In this document: positions 60,561 to 64,000 of the stretch, in pieces
Layout: the number at the start of each line of letters is the position of its first letter
Numbering within the stretch: the first letter of the stretch is position 1
Assembly: GCA_963700185.1 (NCBI GenBank)
Contig: CAVOWP010000031.1
Coordinates: 434,001 to 498,000 of the forward strand
Direction: 5' to 3'
From: AP-15 sp963700185
Lineage (GTDB): Bacteria > Pseudomonadota > Alphaproteobacteria > ATCC43930 > CGMCC-115725
DNA: 64,000 bases
Program-made: the position numbers and the translations under genes
The notes under the pieces: generated by a model
What the model was told of the DNA's origin: nothing
The model's database searches: none
The model's input: the letters and a program-made list of their open reading frames with translations, nothing else

Positions 60561-60962
60561 ATGCAATGGATCGTCGATCATTGGTTTGAAATCGTCACCA
60601 CGGCGTTGCTCGCCATCATCGCCATCAACACCTTGGACAGAAGATGGAATAATTCCACGCTCGTCGAGCAGCTCAATGACTTGATCCGCAGCTTCTCGTC
60701 ATTGGCGAGGCAAGACGCCGCGCCCCGGATCATAGCAGTTCATCCACCTTCGGGAGGCAATAGTGGAGGAAATACCGCGCGGGGAGACGGCGGTAACGTC
60801 GATCCCCGGTATTTTCGCCATCTCTTGAAGAGCGTGCTACCGTCAAAGCGGTGCTCACCGGGATATTGCAGCCATCTTGACCGAGCGGCAAAGGCCGCCG
60901 CGGCGAGGAGTCCGGCATTCAGCCAGACCACCGCGATAATACCAAATCGCCCGATAGCCTGA
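60561..60962 (+). CDS. Small membrane-anchored protein, 3' part of doubtful status
   Basis: GTAAGGAG lies upstream of ATG 60561. The first 60 residues (HWFEIVTTALLAIIAINTLD; LVEQLNDLIRSFSSLARQDA) are a plausible N-anchored coiled protein. From about 60740 the frame runs antisense through the truncated MFS gene and looks non-coding, so the real gene was probably cut by the rearrangement. Confidence 0.4.
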   Translation: MQWIVDHWFEIVTTALLAIIAINTLDRRWNNSTLVEQLNDLIRSFSSLARQDAAPRIIAVHPPSGGNSGGNTARGDGGNVDPRYFRHLLKSVLPSKRCSPGYCSHLDRAAKAAAARSPAFSQTTAIIPNRPIA

Positions 60963-61429
60963 CCGGACAGCACCGTTCCGAGAATGAAGGCAGCGGAGCC
61001 AGCACCACGCAACCAGCCGTAGTAGAAGCCGTGCGCGCACGGATCATTCAGTCGGGCAGGAGCTGCGCTGCCGAGAGCCAGCGTATCGCTGAGCGGCGCA
61101 AACGCAGCCAATGCTGCCGAATGGATCTCGCCGACAATTAACAGCGGCCATAAGCCCCGCTCCGGCAGATACCCCAGCGCGATCAATGCGGCGGCCGAGC
61201 AAACGATGAGGACCGCCTTCGGGGCATTGAGTGTATCGGCTAAGCGGCCAGCCGCCGGTCCGGCCGCCAAGCGGATTGCAGTGCCGGCGGCCAGCACCAA
61301 CGCGATCGCCTCTGGCGGCAGACCGCGGCTGTCAAGAAGTCTCGGCAGATAAGGCAACTGAACGCCGAAGGCGGCATAAAGCGCGCCACACAAGGCGAGG
61401 GAACCGTGCAAGTGGGGCGCGAAAAGCAA
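60740..61429 (-). pseudogene. MFS transporter, N-terminal half only
   Basis: About 190 residues of genuine MFS sequence: YAAFGVQLPYLPRLLDSRGL, AIRLAAGPAAGRLADTLNAP (loop 2-3 signature) and GFYYGWLRGAGSAAFILGTV. Members have about 400 residues and 12 TM; here six or seven remain before a hydrophilic, non-homologous tail. The start is only TTG with a stop just upstream. Non-functional. Confidence 0.6.
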
Positions 61430-61580
61430 TCACGAATTTCAGTCTTGCATGATGCGCCCCGCGACACACGATCACGCCTTACCGCGTCGCCTCCGGCCGA
61501 TCGTGCTCGGCTCGGCCGATTGCCTTTCCTTTCTTTTTCGACCCCCGGAGAGCGGTAACAACAGTGCCGGCTGACGCCGA

Positions 61581-61874
61581 TCAGGTGCCGCCTTGCTGCC
61601 TCTGATCCTCGGACCAGTCTTTGTAGGGCTCTAGCTCGATCTCGAACGCGCCGCATTCGCGATCGGCGTACCGGATGGCGCGCTGGCGAGCATCGCCGCC
61701 GCTAAAAACTGCGATCTCGCTCAACTCGCCGTCATCAAGCAGTTTGTCGACACGCCAATCTCCGGTGTGCTCGCGATCCCGGAATACCTTGGCACGGAAG
61801 TCGCCGGGGGTTGGGCCTTTGCTCAAATCGTATCTCCTCTTTGCGGACTCGCGGTCATTGGTTAACGGTCTCAT
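61581..61874 (-). CDS. Small hypothetical protein
   Basis: 97 residues. LDDGELSEIAVFSGGDARQR followed by AIRYADRECGAFEIELEPY is the recognisable core, which I recall from short Bradyrhizobium-type proteins. Divergent from the gene at 61884 with only nine bases between starts, so promoters overlap the opposite coding regions. Confidence 0.5.
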   Translation of the reverse strand: MRPLTNDRESAKRRYDLSKGPTPGDFRAKVFRDREHTGDWRVDKLLDDGELSEIAVFSGGDARQRAIRYADRECGAFEIELEPYKDWSEDQRQQGGT

Positions 61875-61883
61875 CTATAGGTC

Positions 61884-62102
61884 ATGCAGATTGACCTAAA
61901 CGATGAAGAAATAGCCGCGCTCGCGCGGCTCCTGACCAACACCATAGACGCCGATCGTTATCCGCTGTCGCCCAGGATTCAGACCCTCAAGGCGATCCTC
62001 GCCAAGATCCGACCGGAACCCGTGCACGAGCCATTGCCGCCGCTGAAGCATTACGAGCTGCCGCGAGCGACGACGGCCAGAAGGCGCCGCTCGGGTCGCT
62101 AG
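61884..62102 (+). CDS. Small conserved hypothetical protein
   Basis: 72 residues: MQIDLNDEEIAALARLLTNT then YPLSPRIQTLKAILAKIRPE, ending in a basic TTARRRRSGR tail. Widely seen in Rhizobiales; function unknown. Confidence 0.7.
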   Translation: MQIDLNDEEIAALARLLTNTIDADRYPLSPRIQTLKAILAKIRPEPVHEPLPPLKHYELPRATTARRRRSGR

Positions 62103-62128
62103 CTTTGAAATCCGGACCCGGCCCGCCG

Positions 62129-62344
62129 ATGACGCTCGGAAACGCTGCCGCCGCGCGTGTACGCCTCATCGTATGGTGCAAGACTTGCCAACATCAGGTC
62201 GAGCCCGATGCTGCCTAACAGTCCGAACGCTACGGCGCTGAGATGCCCGTTCCCGAATGGCGGGAGCGGTTGGTCTGCTCGAAATGCGGTAGCCGCGAGA
62301 TTGACATGGTGGTGACCGGCACGAAGCGCCGGCCGGACAGTTAA
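62129..62344 (+). pseudogene. Small zinc-ribbon protein with in-frame TAA
   Basis: MTLGNAAAARVRLIVWCKTC and QHQVEPDAA precede TAA at 62216-62218, after which the same frame continues QSERYGAEMPVPEWRERLVC and SKCGSREIDMVV to TAA 62344. Two CxxC pairs form a zinc ribbon. The stop replaces what is normally a sense codon. Confidence 0.6.
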
Positions 62345-62835
62345 CGCGCCATCCGGTCGAGATTATCGGCCCGGATCTCCACACCGTCGCGCCCTCGGCA
62401 CCATCCCTCGGGGCCATCGCTCGACGCTGCGCGCATAAATTAAGATAATTAAATAAACGGCTTGGAGACCGAGGCAGGGTCCTGGGGTAGACCCTAATCG
62501 ACGGTTTCAAATCCTATATACTTGCCAGGCTGCCGCGCGCCCAACTCAGAAAAACCCTAGCTTAGCGGTAAGTTGAATACTTAGAACGAATTCCAATTTG
62601 ACTAGGTTACAGCCCACGGCGCCCAAAACAGAAGACCGGATTAACGTTACGGACGCATCGCCTTCTCGACAGAGGAAACCAAAACTAAAATTGTGCCAAG
62701 AAAAAGATTTCCCGTAAAATACTTAACAGGTGATCGTTATGATTACGCCTCATGCGCAGTTGTACATGAAACTGCGATCCCATACCTCGACGTTGTTGCA
62801 AGCGACCCTCAACCCTTATTATGGAGAGGAGTACG
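62345..62835. other. AT-richer non-coding stretch upstream of a secreted-protein gene
   Basis: No gene seen. GC content falls visibly around 62520-62820 (for example AAATACTTAACAGG and GTTATGATTACG), suggesting a long 5' regulatory region for the gene at 62836; no specific element was identified. Confidence 0.4.
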
Positions 62836-63186
62836 ATGCGGAGTAGAATTGTTGGTTTGGTGACCGCAGCGGCGCTGTTGGCGTCCGTCGGTATCGCGAA
62901 TGCTGCAGATGCTACAGCGAATGCTAAAGGTCCAGTAAATCTGACGGACGTTCAACTCGACAATGTTACCGCGGGTGGTAGCCCGGCTTTGGCTGCAGGC
63001 GTCGCGACCGCGGGAGCTCTCAATTTTGCGGGGGCGATTAACACGGCAGTGGGTGCAAACCTGACCGCCGGGGTAAATCCCCTTGCGGTTGGCACGGCAG
63101 TGGCTGCAGACCTGGGGGCTGCGGCAGCTTACAATAATCTGCTGGCGACTAGCACGGCAGCGGCCGCGATCGCCATCACGCCCTAA
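62836..63186 (+). CDS. Small secreted Ala/Gly-rich protein with LTDVQLDNVTAG motif
   Basis: 116 residues from ATG 62836 (GAGAGGAG upstream). Signal RIVGLVTAAALLASVGIANA precedes PVNLTDVQLDNVTAGGSPAL, a motif shared by many small exported rhizobial proteins, then a hydrophobic Ala/Gly tail with two imperfect TAVGANLTAG/TAVAADLGAA repeats. Function unknown. Followed by a hairpin terminator. Confidence 0.65.
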   Translation: MRSRIVGLVTAAALLASVGIANAADATANAKGPVNLTDVQLDNVTAGGSPALAAGVATAGALNFAGAINTAVGANLTAGVNPLAVGTAVAADLGAAAAYNNLLATSTAAAAIAITP

Positions 63187-63255
63187 CCTTTCGGCGACGG
63201 CCGGGAAAGGCCTTAGCGTCTAGCAGGACCCCCGCCCCTCGACAGGAGCCTCACT

Positions 63256-63297
63256 GAGCCCGGCATGACCCATCGTCACCGGGCTCATTTTCGTTTC
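63256..63297 (+). terminator. Rho-independent terminator
   Basis: GAGCCCGG (63256-63263) and CCGGGCTC (63279-63286) form an 8-bp GC stem followed by ATTTTCGTTTC. It suits transcripts from the secreted-protein gene ending at 63186. Confidence 0.6.
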
Positions 63298-63568
63298 ACC
63301 GACGCGACCAGCCGCCGCGCCCAACTTTTGAAATCGGCATTACCTTTGCCGGCCCCGCGGCGCCCAAATCCCCAAACCGTAGAAGCTCGCGTAATCCCGC
63401 TTCGTATCGCCGGGCGAGATCGAGCAACTCTTTCTGGGTATATGGAAGCCGGCATTTGGCAGCGATGCCGCGGAGCCAATGCGCCAGCTCGCGGTAATGC
63501 GACCGGGCATCTACCGACCACCAGTCCCGGTCGGCGGCGATGTCCCTGCAATGTAGGCGTGTGTTCAT
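63296..63568 (-). CDS. Small conserved hypothetical protein
   Basis: 90 residues from ATG 63568 (MNTRLHCRDIAADRDWWSVD); ATG 63604 is an alternative start. HYRELAHWLRGIAAKCRLPY and TQKELLDLARRYEAG are the conserved helical core familiar from alphaproteobacteria. The last 25 residues are basic and differ, perhaps a frameshifted end. Confidence 0.6.
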   Translation of the reverse strand: MNTRLHCRDIAADRDWWSVDARSHYRELAHWLRGIAAKCRLPYTQKELLDLARRYEAGLRELLRFGDLGAAGPAKVMPISKVGRGGWSRR

Positions 63569-63604
63569 CTGACATGCACTCGGAATGTCAGAGAACGGTA
63601 GCAA

Positions 63605-64000
63605 AAGCGTAAAACCTTAGATGCTTAACCTTGATTGTCGCTTGCCGCTTACCGCGTCAGCAATAGGCCGACAACGCCGAATAGCGTCCATGCGAGGTGA
63701 TGGCGATGGCGTCGATATTGACACCGGAGGATGTCGTCAGGCGGATCGCCGCAGAGTGCACGTTCACCGACGAGCGCGGCGCCGACGGTATTCGGCTGAA
63801 CCGGCCGTCGCGATCGTGCGCCAATACGGCGAGCAATCTCGGCGGCCGCCCCGGCGAAGGAAAACCGCCGGCTAAAGTCGCCGCCGTTGCTGTGATCAGC
63901 AGCCAACGCGCGGCGTAAAAAGGCCATGTGGTCACGTCCTATGGCGTTTTGTGTAGCCTCGCCCCGACCCTCGGCGCCGGCTCATCATCGCGCACCCGGA
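63605..64000. other. Window end without a firmly supported gene
   Basis: Open frames exist on both strands (plus 63697-63918, minus 63657-63935) but they overlap each other and neither shows a recognised motif. Confidence 0.3.

Noticed and set aside
63657..63935. Overlapping open frames on both strands at the window end
   Set aside because: One begins like a signal peptide (MTTWPFYAARWLLITATAAT) but continues without conserved sequence; cannot decide between strands.

Overview
The window is GC-rich DNA from an alphaproteobacterium, most likely Hyphomicrobiales (Bradyrhizobium or Xanthobacteraceae-like). The evidence is gene content: a patatin/acetoacetate decarboxylase/3-hydroxybutyrate dehydrogenase group, a SoxA cytochrome, TlyA, Tat-type signal peptides, and many small proteins of kinds common in that order. 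No rRNA and no intact tRNA was seen. A striking property is the number of broken genes: single-base frameshifts, short internal deletions, in-frame stops and partial duplicates. Either the genome is shedding genes or the assembly has residual indel errors; deletions of tens to hundreds of bases and decayed second copies argue that much of the damage is real.

Layout. 0-11.2 kb: ordinary metabolic and housekeeping genes (methyltransferase end, peptide-type binding protein, mutarotase, HpaB-type oxygenase, beta-propeller protein, orphan SoxA, TlyA, DUF2461, rRNA m5U methyltransferase). 11.3-18.3 kb: a decayed acetoacetate/hydroxybutyrate neighbourhood holding a split DUF3108 gene, two copies of the 3' end of a 3-hydroxyacyl-CoA dehydrogenase gene, an MlaC-like protein, a patatin lacking its oxyanion-hole loop, acetoacetate decarboxylase, 3-hydroxybutyrate dehydrogenase and a broken NADH dehydrogenase. 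18.3-31.5 kb: hydrolases and envelope genes (epoxide-hydrolase-like, RadC, a permuted-papain-like lipoprotein, a ceramidase-like membrane protein, two patatins, a GntP permease, a Rap1a/Tai-like protein, a Tat-signal cytochrome P450) and a decayed second radC. 31.8-34.6 kb: small remnants and an AT-rich islet. 34.9-40.3 kb: bicupin, luciferase-like monooxygenase, PEP-mutase-family lyase, 2-hydroxyacid dehydrogenase and phospholipase C-type phosphoesterase.

40.4-45.4 kb is the most interesting part: a TIR-FGE (SUMF1) pair split by one frameshift, a two-TM DUF4231/SLATT-like protein and a 667-residue protein with a deoxyribosyltransferase-like N-terminus, TPR region and SLOG-like C-terminus. 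These are modules typical of nucleotide-centred conflict systems. It adjoins a mobile-element replication module at 45.7-53.5 kb (XRE regulator with palindromic operator, SpoVG-like protein, Toprim-only protein, primase/helicase ATPase, TubC-like docking protein, ParB-like protein). The ATPase gene is split by an IS1111-type IS110 element carrying a strongly folded sequence that could be its guide (bridge) RNA.

53.5-64 kb is sparse: a decayed methyltransferase, a Gloeo/Verruco-repeat protein, IS21-like end repeats, a gutted amidase, a truncated MFS transporter and many small secreted or membrane proteins, several with in-frame stops.
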